From contig NZ_JACHCL010000009.1 of assembly GCF_014200725.1 (NCBI RefSeq), positions 56,170 to 120,169 on the forward strand: a stretch of 64,000 bases of DNA, given 5' to 3'. Positions 33,766 to 42,666 of the stretch are shown piece by piece. Within the stretch, counting starts at the first letter, position 1. Every line of letters starts with the position of its first letter. The notes beneath the pieces are model-generated. The model had not been told where the DNA came from. It ran no database searches and saw nothing but the letters and a program-made list of their open reading frames with translations. A program made the position numbers and the translations under genes. The stretch is from Janthinobacterium silvisoli. Lineage in GTDB: Bacteria > Pseudomonadota > Gammaproteobacteria > Burkholderiales > Burkholderiaceae_D.

Positions 33766-34461
33766 TTAAATTTTTACCCAGTTACCTTTATACAAGATCG
33801 GCCCCGTCGGTCCATCCGGATTCGGCGAGCCGCCCTTCGGTTCCAGGGTGACCGCCAGCAGGGCCACGTCGTTGCCGATGGCGCGCTGGTTCAGGGCCAG
33901 TTTTACACTGCCCTTGTCGGCCAGCAAGCCCAACGAGCGCGGGTTGCCGCTCTTCGGCACGGCCCACAGTTCCAGGTCGCGATCAGCAGGCACGGGTGCG
34001 TTGCCGACCATGCGCACTTCCAGCGCGCCGTGGCGGCTGTCAGCCGTCAGCAGCAGGGCGGTCTGCGCTTTCTCATCGGTCAGGCTGGCCACATAGTTAA
34101 TTTGCGGCGCTTCGAGCAGACGCGTGGCCACCACGATCACCAGCAGGGCCGCGATGGCGCTCGACGCCATGCCGAGCGAGCGCCAGAATGACAGCGAATC
34201 GCGCCACAGTGCCCAACCACCTTGCGGCGCCAGGTGCAAGCGCTGCTCGATCTGCTTCCAGACCCGTTTTGGCGGCGCCACCGGCGTGGCAAATTCCGCC
34301 ATCGGCTCCAGGCGCTGGCGCCATTCGGCCGTGATATTGCGCAAGTCGGCGTCATTGTGCAGCCAGCCTTCAAAACGGCGCCGCGCGCCGCCCTTCAAGG
34401 TGCCCAGCACGTATTCGGAAGCCAGTTTCTGGCGCAGCGTATCGTTGCCGCGGATATTCAT
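33766..34461 (-). CDS. RskA-type anti-sigma factor
   Basis: 231 residues from the ATG at 34461, which overlaps the sigma factor stop by four bases (ATGA). The N-terminal cytoplasmic anti-sigma domain (LASEYVLGTLKGGARRRFEGWL) has no zinc motif. A membrane helix lies at about 105-125 (SSAIAALLVIVVATRLLEA) and a periplasmic RskA domain completes it (RDLELWAVPKSGNPRSLGLL). It should hold the neighbouring sigma factor inactive until regulated proteolysis. Length and arrangement match SigK-RskA pairs. Confidence 0.9.
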   Translation of the reverse strand: MNIRGNDTLRQKLASEYVLGTLKGGARRRFEGWLHNDADLRNITAEWRQRLEPMAEFATPVAPPKRVWKQIEQRLHLAPQGGWALWRDSLSFWRSLGMASSAIAALLVIVVATRLLEAPQINYVASLTDEKAQTALLLTADSRHGALEVRMVGNAPVPADRDLELWAVPKSGNPRSLGLLADKGSVKLALNQRAIGNDVALLAVTLEPKGGSPNPDGPTGPILYKGNWVKI

Positions 34462-35048
34462 GAGGCCTCCCGTTTCGCCAGGCACGTGCGCAGCCGCTCA
34501 AGGCTGCGCCGTATCCACGTCTTCACGGTACCGATTGGCAGCGACATCTGCTGCGCCACTTCGCTATGCGACAGGTCATGGTAATACGCGAGCGCGACCA
34601 CCTGCCGGTGCAGCCCTTCCAGGGCCGACATGCAAAACGCCAGCGCCTTGGCATCGCCGCTCAGCTGCAGCGACTCTATCGGCGTGGCCTGGGGATCTCG
34701 TAGTGCATTCATGACTTCGCTATCAAACTGTTCGGCATCGATTTCCACTGTGTCGTCGCTGCGGCGCAGCACATCGAACGCCTTGTTGCGCACGATGGTG
34801 GCCATCCAGGTCATCGGCGCCGCCAGATGGCTCTGGTAGGCGGCGGCGTTGTTCCAGATCGCGACGAAACCCTCTTGCAAGGCTTCTTCAGCAAGCTCTT
34901 GCTTATGCAATATACGCAGCGCGAAGCCAAACAGTTTCGATGATGTGGATTGATACAGCAGACGGAACGCGGAAGCGTCCTTGTTGCCGGCGGCGAGTAG
35001 CCAGGTTTTGAGTTGTTGCGGGTCGAGCGTTTGGGCGTCGGAGGACAC
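34458..35048 (-). CDS. ECF RNA polymerase sigma factor, SigK/RpoE-like
   Basis: 196 residues. Region 2 lies at about 25-95 (FRLLYQSTSSKLFGFALRIL, LAEEALQEGFVAIWNNAAAY, MTWMATIVRNKAFDVLRR). Region 4 lies at about 135-190 (LHRQVVALAYYHDLSHSEVA, LPIGTVKTWIRRSLERLR). Translational coupling with the RskA-type anti-sigma gene marks them as a pair. The target regulon is unknown; the periplasmic TlpA-like gene just downstream of the promoter region on the same strand is not part of the pair's transcript. Confidence 0.93.
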   Translation of the reverse strand: MSSDAQTLDPQQLKTWLLAAGNKDASAFRLLYQSTSSKLFGFALRILHKQELAEEALQEGFVAIWNNAAAYQSHLAAPMTWMATIVRNKAFDVLRRSDDTVEIDAEQFDSEVMNALRDPQATPIESLQLSGDAKALAFCMSALEGLHRQVVALAYYHDLSHSEVAQQMSLPIGTVKTWIRRSLERLRTCLAKREAS

Positions 35049-35089
35049 GGCTGGCCTTCACAAGATGAACGGAAATCAAGCAGAGGCAG

Positions 35090-35117
35090 GTTATAACAAC
35101 TTTGCAATACTTAGCAA
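35090..35117 (-). promoter_or_regulatory. Candidate sigma-70 promoter for the sigma/anti-sigma operon, within a 7-base inverted repeat
   Basis: On the minus strand TTGCTA (35112-35117) and TATAAC (35090-35095) are separated by 16 bases, and the sigma factor start lies about 40 bases downstream. An inverted repeat AACTTTG (35098-35104) / CAAAGTT (35118-35124) straddles the -35 element, a possible operator. Confidence 0.4.
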
Positions 35118-35146
35118 CAAAGTTTTCTGCAGTGTTTCACTGTGCC

Positions 35147-35677
35147 TCAACCCGCCAGCGCCGATTCCAGCAATTTGTGCAGTTCCGCAAATTCCGGCTT
35201 GCCCACATAGCGCTTGAGTATCTTGCCCTGCTTGTCGAGCACGAACGTGGTCGGCGTGAGGGCCACGTCGCCATAGGCCTTGGCCGCATCGCCCGTCACG
35301 TCGAGCGCTACCTTGAATGGCAGCTGGCGCGTTTCGGCGAAATTGAGCACGTAGTTGGCGGGGTCGTACTTCATGGCAACGGCCACGAATTCCAGGCCTT
35401 GCCCCTTGTACTTGTTGTACGTATCGACCATTTCCGGCATTTCCGCCACGCAAGTGGTGCAGGAGGTGGCCCAGAAATTGACCATCACCACCTTGCCGCG
35501 CAGGCTGGCCGAAGTAATGGTGTCGCCCTGTATGGTGTGGAAACTCACATCGGGTGCGCTTTGTTTCTTGCTGACCGACGCATACGCTGCCGCCGCCACG
35601 CCGGCCACGAGCACGGCGATGAGGGCTGGCTTGAGCCAGGACTTGGTGGCAGGAGTCGGTGTTGACATAGTTTTCAC
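35147..35677 (-). CDS. TlpA/ResA-like periplasmic thiol-disulfide oxidoreductase
   Basis: 176 residues. One N-terminal membrane helix (about 17-34) anchors a thioredoxin-fold domain. The active site is WATSCTTC in VVMVNFWATSCTTCVAEMP, and the cis-proline loop is LTPTTFVLDKQG. Members reduce disulfides in the periplasm, for example in cytochrome c maturation or copper delivery. An alternative start three codons in (MSTPTPATKSW) is possible. It is a single gene between the sigma factor and dolP. Confidence 0.88.
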   Translation of the reverse strand: MKTMSTPTPATKSWLKPALIAVLVAGVAAAAYASVSKKQSAPDVSFHTIQGDTITSASLRGKVVMVNFWATSCTTCVAEMPEMVDTYNKYKGQGLEFVAVAMKYDPANYVLNFAETRQLPFKVALDVTGDAAKAYGDVALTPTTFVLDKQGKILKRYVGKPEFAELHKLLESALAG

Positions 35678-35733
35678 ACAAGATGCGGGATGATACGGCC
35701 ATTATATCGCCGTATCGCAATGATTGCTGCAGA

Positions 35734-37054
<1,321 letters not shown>

Positions 37055-37405
37055 TTACATATCCAAAATGTTTTTCAGCCAGCTTATGTGGGTACCATCG
37101 ATGGCTACCGCGTCGAAGCGGCAGGGCGGCAGCTTTTTTTGCCCCAGCAGATAGGTCTGGGCTGCGCGCACCATGCGCCGCTGCTTGGGCTGCGTGATGC
37201 TGGCCAGGGCGCCGCCGAAAGCCGTGCTGCTGCGTCGGCGCACTTCGACAAACACGATCACTTTGCCATCGCGCATGATCAGGTCGAGTTCCCCGCCCTT
37301 GCACAAAAAATGGCGCTGCAGCAGCACCAGGCCCTGCAGCAGCAAATACGCCAGCGCATCGTCCTCCGCCTGCCGCCCCAGTATTTGCGTATTCTGTGCA
37401 GGCAT
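37055..37405 (-). CDS. yraN: YraN / UPF0102 family nuclease-like protein
   Basis: 116 residues with the conserved core LLQRHFLCKGGELDLIMRDG and VIVFVEVRRRSSTAFGGAL, which includes the ExD and ExK-like positions of a restriction-endonuclease fold. The family is near universal in bacteria and may act in DNA processing or Holliday-junction resolution; its role is not settled. It follows lpoA by ten bases and precedes the diaA-type gene by 57 bases. Confidence 0.9.
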   Translation of the reverse strand: MPAQNTQILGRQAEDDALAYLLLQGLVLLQRHFLCKGGELDLIMRDGKVIVFVEVRRRSSTAFGGALASITQPKQRRMVRAAQTYLLGQKKLPPCRFDAVAIDGTHISWLKNILDM

Positions 37406-37415
37406 GGCGGCTGGC

Positions 37416-38768
37416 TTATTGTGCTGGCGGCGTGTTCGCTGGCGGCCACACGGCTACGGCGCCGTTCTGGTAGCTGGCTGCCTGTTCCGTGCGTTCAAAA
37501 CGCAGCTGGCCAGCATCGGAGCGCACCGATAAACGGCCGGTTACGCCGTCGAGCGTAAAGGGGGCACCCTGGCGCAGCGCCACTTCACGCGCCACGCGGA
37601 AGGCGTCGATGCCCAGCGCATACAGGCGTTCCATGTCCGCTGTCAGGCGGCGGTCGTTTGGCTGTGGCGGTTGCGGATACACCATCACTTGCGGATGATC
37701 GCGCTGCACCTGCCATGGCAAGTCCAGCAGGCGCACGCCGTCCAGTTCGGGGCCGCTGGCGCCGCGCCCGGCACCTGGGTTGAGCGACGACGTGCCATAT
37801 AAAGGCAGGTCGCTGCCGATGGCCACGCGCAGCTGGCGCGCCTGGTCGGCGTCCAGCGCGGCAAACAGCAGGCCCGGTGGCGTGGCGGCCAAGCGCGCAC
37901 GCAGCTGCACCATTTCGGCGTCGCTCAGGTAGCCGTTCACGGCCGACAATTCAAGTACATCCACCTTGCCGCCCTGGCGCAGCCATTCCTGCTTGAAGGC
38001 GGTGCTGATGCGGCGTTGCGATGGCGCGCCGGCCGACAGGATCAGCGCGCTGGCGCCCGGTTGTTCGCTGGCCGCCCAGGCAGCCACCTGGCGCGCTTCC
38101 GCTTCGATTGACAGGCCCATTACCAGCAGTTTGGCGGGCAGGCGCGCTTCGTCGCGGTTGTCGGGATGATTCAGGGCGATCGTCGGTTTGGTGACCAGAT
38201 CGCTATTGGCCACCGCCGTCACGGCCGAGCGCGCCAAAGGCCCCACCACGATATCCTGTTCTCTTTGCGCCTGGGCAAAGGTGTTCAGTACGTCGCTGGT
38301 GGTCTCGCCCGTATCGGTCACGCTCACTTCAAAGCCGCTGCGGTCGCGCTCATAGGCGGCCATGAAGCCGGCGCGCAGCAGTTCGGCGGCCGGGCCCAGG
38401 GTTTCCGAACGCAGCGGCAGCAGCAGGCCGATGTGGTGCAGCTGGCCATCGGATGGCGCTGGCGCCGTGGCGGGGGGCATGTCTTGCCCTATGCCGGTGG
38501 CCGGTTTGTTCGGGATGGGCGCCACGTTGGGCGTGCCGCCCTCGTCATACGAGGTAATATTCGGCACCGCCACGGCAAACGTCACCGCTTCGGGTGCTGG
38601 CGGGCGCGGTGGCCGCGGCGGGGGCACTGGCTTGGGTGGCGGCAGCGCACTTGTGTTTGATTCAATAGGCGCGCACAATTGCCCGGGCGCGTCGCAAGGC
38701 GTGCTGCAAGCGCTCAGCATGCCAGCCGCGCCACAAACAAGCAGTAACTTCACACTATTAGCAAGCAT
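37416..38768 (-). CDS. lpoA: LpoA-type penicillin-binding protein activator (YraM), lipoprotein
   Basis: 450 residues from the ATG at 38768 (MLANSVKLLLVCGAAGMLSAC, lipobox LSAC). A Pro-rich linker at about 45-95 is followed by a periplasmic-binding-protein-like LppC domain (HHIGLLLPLRSETLGPAAELL to the C-terminus). LpoA activates PBP1A from the outer membrane. This protein is shorter than E. coli LpoA because the N-terminal TPR domain is missing, which is usual in betaproteobacteria. It is divergent from rsmI with only about 12 bases between starts. Confidence 0.87.
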   Translation of the reverse strand: MLANSVKLLLVCGAAGMLSACSTPCDAPGQLCAPIESNTSALPPPKPVPPPRPPRPPAPEAVTFAVAVPNITSYDEGGTPNVAPIPNKPATGIGQDMPPATAPAPSDGQLHHIGLLLPLRSETLGPAAELLRAGFMAAYERDRSGFEVSVTDTGETTSDVLNTFAQAQREQDIVVGPLARSAVTAVANSDLVTKPTIALNHPDNRDEARLPAKLLVMGLSIEAEARQVAAWAASEQPGASALILSAGAPSQRRISTAFKQEWLRQGGKVDVLELSAVNGYLSDAEMVQLRARLAATPPGLLFAALDADQARQLRVAIGSDLPLYGTSSLNPGAGRGASGPELDGVRLLDLPWQVQRDHPQVMVYPQPPQPNDRRLTADMERLYALGIDAFRVAREVALRQGAPFTLDGVTGRLSVRSDAGQLRFERTEQAASYQNGAVAVWPPANTPPAQ

Positions 38769-38780
38769 CTGACCCCCAAA

Positions 38781-39689
38781 ATGACCGTACAAGAAAGTAG
38801 TTTAATCGCCAACCTTCCCATCATGACAGAGGCGGCGCACCAGGTCTATCCTATAGCAACATTGTATGTAGTGGCCACGCCGATCGGCAATGTGACCGAT
38901 ATCAGCCTGCGCGCACTGCATCTGCTGAGCCTGGCCGACGCCGTCGCCTGTGAAGATACCCGCAATACGGCGCACCTGATGACGCGTTTTGGCTTGAACA
39001 AGCCTTTGATTGCTGCGCATCAACATAATGAACGCGAAGTGGCGGAAACCCTGATCGCCCGCCTGCAGGCCGGCGAGCGCATCGCGCTCGTTTCCGACGC
39101 GGGCACGCCGGCTGTCTCCGACCCTGGCGCACGCATCGTCGATGCCGTGCGCGCGGCCGGCTTGCGCGTGTTGCCTTTGCCGGGCCCATCGGCGGCGATC
39201 ACCGCCATTTCCGCCAGCGGCTTGCTCAATGACCAGTTTTATTTTGTCGGCTTCCTGCCGGCCAAGGCCAAACAGCGCGAAAACATCTTGCACAGTCTGC
39301 GCGGCGTCACCGCCACCATGGTGTTTTACGAAGCGCCGCACCGCATCCTCGATTGCGCCACGGCCCTGGCCGAAGCGTTCGAGCCGACCCGGCAAGTGGT
39401 GTTTGCGCGCGAACTGACAAAACTGTTTGAAGAAGTGCACCGCTGCCCCCTGTCGGAAGCGGTCGCCTGGATACGCGCCGATGCGCACCGCGAAAAAGGC
39501 GAATTCGTCGTCTTGCTGGAAGGCGCCACCGAAGCGCAGGATGCGGAAGACGTGGAAGCCGAGCGCATCCTGAACATCCTGCTGGCCGAATGCAGCGTGA
39601 AACAGGCCGCCAACCTGACGGCGCAAATCACCGGCCGCAAGAAAAACGCTTTATATGAGCGGGCCTTGCAGCTGAAGGGGCAGGAATAA
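38781..39689 (+). CDS. rsmI: 16S rRNA (cytidine-1402-2'-O)-methyltransferase RsmI
   Basis: 302 residues. Tetrapyrrole-methylase fold with the RsmI motifs LYVVATPIGNVTDISLRAL, VSDAGTPAVSDPG, LPGPSAAITAISASGL and FVGFLPAKAKQR. It methylates C1402 of 16S rRNA in the decoding centre. The first 20 residues are not conserved; an in-frame ATG at 38823 (MTEAAHQVYPIATLYV) is an equally good start and neither has a clear ribosome binding site. The stop lies in the first copy of a 13-base tandem repeat. Confidence 0.94.
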   Translation: MTVQESSLIANLPIMTEAAHQVYPIATLYVVATPIGNVTDISLRALHLLSLADAVACEDTRNTAHLMTRFGLNKPLIAAHQHNEREVAETLIARLQAGERIALVSDAGTPAVSDPGARIVDAVRAAGLRVLPLPGPSAAITAISASGLLNDQFYFVGFLPAKAKQRENILHSLRGVTATMVFYEAPHRILDCATALAEAFEPTRQVVFARELTKLFEEVHRCPLSEAVAWIRADAHREKGEFVVLLEGATEAQDAEDVEAERILNILLAECSVKQAANLTAQITGRKKNALYERALQLKGQE

Positions 39690-39728
39690 GGGGCAGGAAT
39701 AAGGAGCAGGAATAAGGAGCAGGAATAA
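39677..39728 (+). repeat. Four tandem copies of a 13-base unit carrying a stop codon
   Basis: Units begin at 39677, 39690, 39703 and 39716. The first two read GGGGCAGGAATAA and the last two GGAGCAGGAATAA. The first copy encodes the end of RsmI (GQE, stop). Because 13 is not a multiple of three, the TAA codons of the copies fall in all three forward frames. Slippage-mediated copy-number change is likely between strains. Confidence 0.95.
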
Positions 39729-39743
39729 GTTCGGTCCATCCTG

Positions 39744-39775
39744 CCCAGATTGGGGTGGATCGTAGCCAATCTGGG
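39744..39775. terminator. Hairpin between converging rsmI and TonB-like genes
   Basis: CCCAGATTGG (39744-39753) and CCAATCTGGG (39766-39775) form a perfect 10-base stem around 12 bases. There is no clean T-run, but the position between two converging genes suggests a terminator. Confidence 0.55.
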
Positions 39776-39790
39776 TATCTTGTCAGTGTG

Positions 39791-40432
39791 TTACCACTTG
39801 CAGCCGCTATCCTTTTTATCCAACAGCATCAGTACGGGCGCCAGGATGCCGGCGCCCGCATAAGCGGTGCGGCAATCGCCGCGCTTGCCTTCGGCGATAT
39901 CGCGCGCCAGCTGGGTTTCCGTTTGCAGCGGTTTGTCGGGGATTTGCCCCACCGCCGTGCCTACCTTCGAGGGATCGCGTTCGCTGGCGACCTTGCGCGC
40001 GGTTTTCAGGGCCGCATTCATGTCGAACTTCGGCGTGTCACTGCTCAGTGCATCGGGCGTCGCCACTGGCGCCGGTGGCGTGGCAGGCGCGATAGTGATC
40101 GTATTCTGGCTGGGTGGCTGCGCCGTGATCAGGGGCGTCTCTTCCCTGCTGATGGCTTTTTTCGGCGTGCTGATCGGCTTGGGCTCGGGTTTCGGCTTGG
40201 CTTCCGCAATCGGTGGCGGCGGAGGTTTGGCGGCTAGCGGGCGTATCCAGACGGCGATCGATTCCACACGGGGGCCGGTATCGGGAATTGCCACCGGTTT
40301 CACCGCGCGCCAGACATAGATCAAGCCGGCGTGCAGCAGCAACGACACAGCAATGCCCAGTGCGATGCCGCGCCGGTTGCGCAAGAAAGGGATGGCATTC
40401 CCTTGCGTGTGGATTTCTGTACTGAAATGCAT
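39791..40432 (-). CDS. TonB-like proline-rich membrane-anchored protein lacking a TonB C-terminal domain
   Basis: 213 residues from the ATG at 40432, preceded by GAGGACGG. After a 25-residue cytoplasmic part there is one membrane helix (IALGIAVSLLLHAGLIYVW). A Pro/Lys-rich periplasmic stretch follows (PKPEPKPISTPKK), as in TonB. The C-terminal domain that contacts receptor TonB boxes is not recognisable; instead the protein ends with a short segment having two cysteines (GDCRTAYAGAGIL, DSGCKW). It may be a Burkholderiales-specific envelope protein; function unknown. It is a single gene converging on rsmI. Confidence 0.7.
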   Translation of the reverse strand: MHFSTEIHTQGNAIPFLRNRRGIALGIAVSLLLHAGLIYVWRAVKPVAIPDTGPRVESIAVWIRPLAAKPPPPPIAEAKPKPEPKPISTPKKAISREETPLITAQPPSQNTITIAPATPPAPVATPDALSSDTPKFDMNAALKTARKVASERDPSKVGTAVGQIPDKPLQTETQLARDIAEGKRGDCRTAYAGAGILAPVLMLLDKKDSGCKW

Positions 40433-40559
40433 TGCCGTCCTCACCTGATGGCTGATCGGGAAAACCTGCGACCCCAGTGTCGCATACATCGCAAGTTTTT
40501 AAAAATACATGAGCCTTTGTTCCGCCCGTAAATAATTTACATAGAGTTTCACCTGACCC

Positions 40560-40588
40560 TTGACCGAAGTCGATACGGTCTGTATTAT
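40560..40588 (+). promoter_or_regulatory. Promoter of the tRNA-Pro gene
   Basis: TTGACC (40560-40565) and TATTAT (40583-40588) are 17 bases apart. The mature tRNA begins at 40598, ten bases after the -10 element, so the primary transcript would have almost no leader. Confidence 0.7.
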
Positions 40589-40597
40589 CTTGGTCTT

Positions 40598-40674
40598 CGG
40601 AGTGTGGCGCAGCCCGGTAGCGCACCTGGTTTGGGACCAGGGGGTCCAAGGTTCGAATCCTTGTACTCCGACCA
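40598..40674 (+). tRNA. tRNA-Pro (anticodon TGG)
   Basis: 77 bases ending in an encoded CCA. The acceptor stem pairs CGGAGTG with TACTCCG. The anticodon stem CCTGG/CCAGG encloses the loop TTTGGGA, with anticodon TGG at 40632-40634. The T-arm has GGTTCGAATCC. It reads CCA and, by wobble, other proline codons. Confidence 0.97.
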
Positions 40675-40683
40675 AATTTGTAG

Positions 40684-40720
40684 AAAAAAACCCAGAAGTT
40701 TCGGCTTATGGGTTTTTTTT
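40684..40720. terminator. Terminator after tRNA-Pro
   Basis: CCCA (40691-40694) pairs with TGGG (40709-40712), extended by AAG/CTT inside and by the A-run/T-run outside, followed by eight T. The A-run on the left makes it usable in both directions. Confidence 0.75.
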
Positions 40721-40729
40721 CGTCTGTAC

Positions 40730-40797
40730 GGCCGGGGTCAGACCCCCGGCTGCGTTGGCGCCGGGATTGATGCTAGCGGCATTGAGGGTCTGACCCC
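40730..40797. repeat. GGGGTCAGACCC inverted repeat element
   Basis: GGGGTCAGACCC at 40734-40745 and its exact reverse complement GGGTCTGACCCC at 40786-40797 enclose 40 bases. Each 12-base unit is itself nearly palindromic; the left one extends to a hairpin GCCGGGG...CCCCGGC. GGGGTCTGACCCC-like units recur in intergenic regions of many betaproteobacteria and behave like REP elements. It lies just after the HMG-CoA lyase gene. Confidence 0.7.
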
Positions 40798-40802
40798 AAA
40801 TT

Positions 40803-41723
40803 TCAGGCGACGCGCTTCGCCGCAATCGCATTGCCTGCCCGGCTGGAACCCTTGCGGCCCAGCTGCTGCGAGATGAACTGGCCCGCGTCCACCACCAGGT
40901 CCAGGTCGATCCCGGTACTGATGCCCAGGCCAGCCATCATGTACAGCACGTCTTCTGTGGCCACATTGCCGGTGGCGCCCTTGGCGTAGGGGCAGCCGCC
41001 CAGACCCGATACGGAGGAATGGTAAATCGCGATGCCTGTTTCCAGGCTGGCGTAGATATTCGCCAGCGCCTGGCCATAGGTATCGTGGAAGTGGCCGGAC
41101 AAGCCGCCCACATGGAAGGCGCGGATGGCGCGGTCCATCACGGCTTGCGTCTTGCGTGGCGTGGCTACGCCGATGGTGTCGGCGATGTCGATTTCGTCGC
41201 AGCCCAGGTCGCGCATGCGCCCAACCACGTCTTCCACGGCATCGAGTGGCACCTCGCCCTGATATGGGCAGCCAAACGCGCAGCTGATGCTGCCGCGCAG
41301 GCGTAAGCCGTGTTCCTTGGCCGCTTTCGCCACGCCTTCGAAGCGGGCGATCGATTCGGCGATCGAGCAGTTGATATTCTTTTGCGAAAACGCTTCCGAG
41401 GCTGAACCGAAGATCACTACTTCATCGGCCTTTGCCGCCAGCGCCGCATCAAAACCTTGCATGTTGGGTGTCAGTGCGGAATAGATCGTGCCGGGACGGC
41501 GCGCGATCTTTTGCATCACTTCCGCGCTGGTGGCCATCTGCGGCACCCATTTGGGCGACACGAAGGACGCCGCTTCGATATTGGCGAAACCGGCCTGCGT
41601 CAGCCTGTCGACCAGCTCGATCTTGACGGCGGCGCTGATGGTTTCCTTTTCGTTTTGCAGGCCGTCGCGCGGACCGACTTCGACGATTTTTACTTGCTTG
41701 GGCAAATTTGGCTGCGGATTCAT
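40803..41723 (-). CDS. liuE: Hydroxymethylglutaryl-CoA lyase
   Basis: 306 residues. TIM-barrel aldolase of the HMGL family with VEVGPRDGLQNEKE near the N-terminus and the signature GLGGCPYAKGATGNVATEDVLYM, which includes the catalytic cysteine. It cleaves HMG-CoA to acetoacetate and acetyl-CoA, the last step of leucine degradation. It is the last gene of the nine-gene run that starts with liuB and begins one base after the ghrA stop. Confidence 0.95.
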   Translation of the reverse strand: MNPQPNLPKQVKIVEVGPRDGLQNEKETISAAVKIELVDRLTQAGFANIEAASFVSPKWVPQMATSAEVMQKIARRPGTIYSALTPNMQGFDAALAAKADEVVIFGSASEAFSQKNINCSIAESIARFEGVAKAAKEHGLRLRGSISCAFGCPYQGEVPLDAVEDVVGRMRDLGCDEIDIADTIGVATPRKTQAVMDRAIRAFHVGGLSGHFHDTYGQALANIYASLETGIAIYHSSVSGLGGCPYAKGATGNVATEDVLYMMAGLGISTGIDLDLVVDAGQFISQQLGRKGSSRAGNAIAAKRVA

Positions 41724-41724
41724 C

Positions 41725-42657
41725 TCAATATCCTTGCAAACGGTTGACGATGCCGGCGACCGTGTCGCCAGCTTGCAGGCGCCGCATCTTGGCGGCGATT
41801 TGGACCACGCTTTCGCGGCGCAGGGTAGCGGCTGAAATATGCGGCGTGATGGTGATGCGTGGCTCTTGCCAGAACGGGTGCTGCTGCGGCAGCGGCTCGT
41901 TGCGGAACACGTCCAGGGTGGCGCCGGCGATATGGCCCGAGCGTATCAGGGTCAGCAGATCCGGTTCAGCCAGGTGCGCGCCGCGCGCCACGTTGATCAC
42001 ATAAGCGCCGGGCAGTAGCATGGAAAGGCGTGTGCGGTCCAGCAGGTTGTGCGTGTCGGGCGTGAGCGGCAGCATGCAGACGAGTACCCGCGTGCCGCGC
42101 AAGAAGGTTTCCAGCCCTTCCTCGCCTGCGAAGCAGTCCACACCATCGAGCTGCTTCTGGCTCCGGCTCCAGCCGCGCAGGGGAAACTCGAATTGCGCCA
42201 GCGCGTCCAGCACACGCGTGCCCAGTGCGCCCATGCCCAGCACGCCGACGGGAAAATCGGCTTTGTCAAAAGCAGGCAATGGCTGCCAGATGCCGGCGCG
42301 GGCTTGCGCTTCATAATCGTCGAAGCGGCGGAAATGGCGCAGCACGGCGTGACTGACATATTCAGCCATCTGCACACCCATGCCTGCATCGTCCAGGCGC
42401 ACCAGCGGCACGTGCGCGGGCAGCGCCTCGCCGAATTTGAGCAAGGCATCCACGCCAGCGCCCGTGTTGAAGATGGCTTTCACTTCGCTCAATGCGGGCA
42501 GCATGGCTGCCGGCGGTTGCCAGACGACCGCGTAGTCACAGGGCGCTACTGGCTCACCATCGCGCCAGAAAACGATCTCGGCCTCGGGCAGCTGGGAGTT
42601 AAAATCGGCGATCCACGCCGCCTGCTTGCCGTCCGAACGTTGTAGAAGGATGCGCAT
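41725..42657 (-). CDS. ghrA: Glyoxylate/hydroxypyruvate reductase A (GhrA-type)
   Basis: 310 residues of the D-isomer-specific 2-hydroxyacid dehydrogenase family. The NAD(P)-binding motif GVLGMGALGTRVLD lies at about 137-150, and catalytic Arg/Glu/His positions appear in NVARGAHLAEPDLL and WQEPRITITPHISAAT. It reduces glyoxylate or hydroxypyruvate. It sits between liuD and HMG-CoA lyase with gaps of 9 and 1 bases, an unusual guest in a leucine-degradation operon. Confidence 0.88.
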   Translation of the reverse strand: MRILLQRSDGKQAAWIADFNSQLPEAEIVFWRDGEPVAPCDYAVVWQPPAAMLPALSEVKAIFNTGAGVDALLKFGEALPAHVPLVRLDDAGMGVQMAEYVSHAVLRHFRRFDDYEAQARAGIWQPLPAFDKADFPVGVLGMGALGTRVLDALAQFEFPLRGWSRSQKQLDGVDCFAGEEGLETFLRGTRVLVCMLPLTPDTHNLLDRTRLSMLLPGAYVINVARGAHLAEPDLLTLIRSGHIAGATLDVFRNEPLPQQHPFWQEPRITITPHISAATLRRESVVQIAAKMRRLQAGDTVAGIVNRLQGY

Positions 42658-42666
42658 GGTGCTGAC

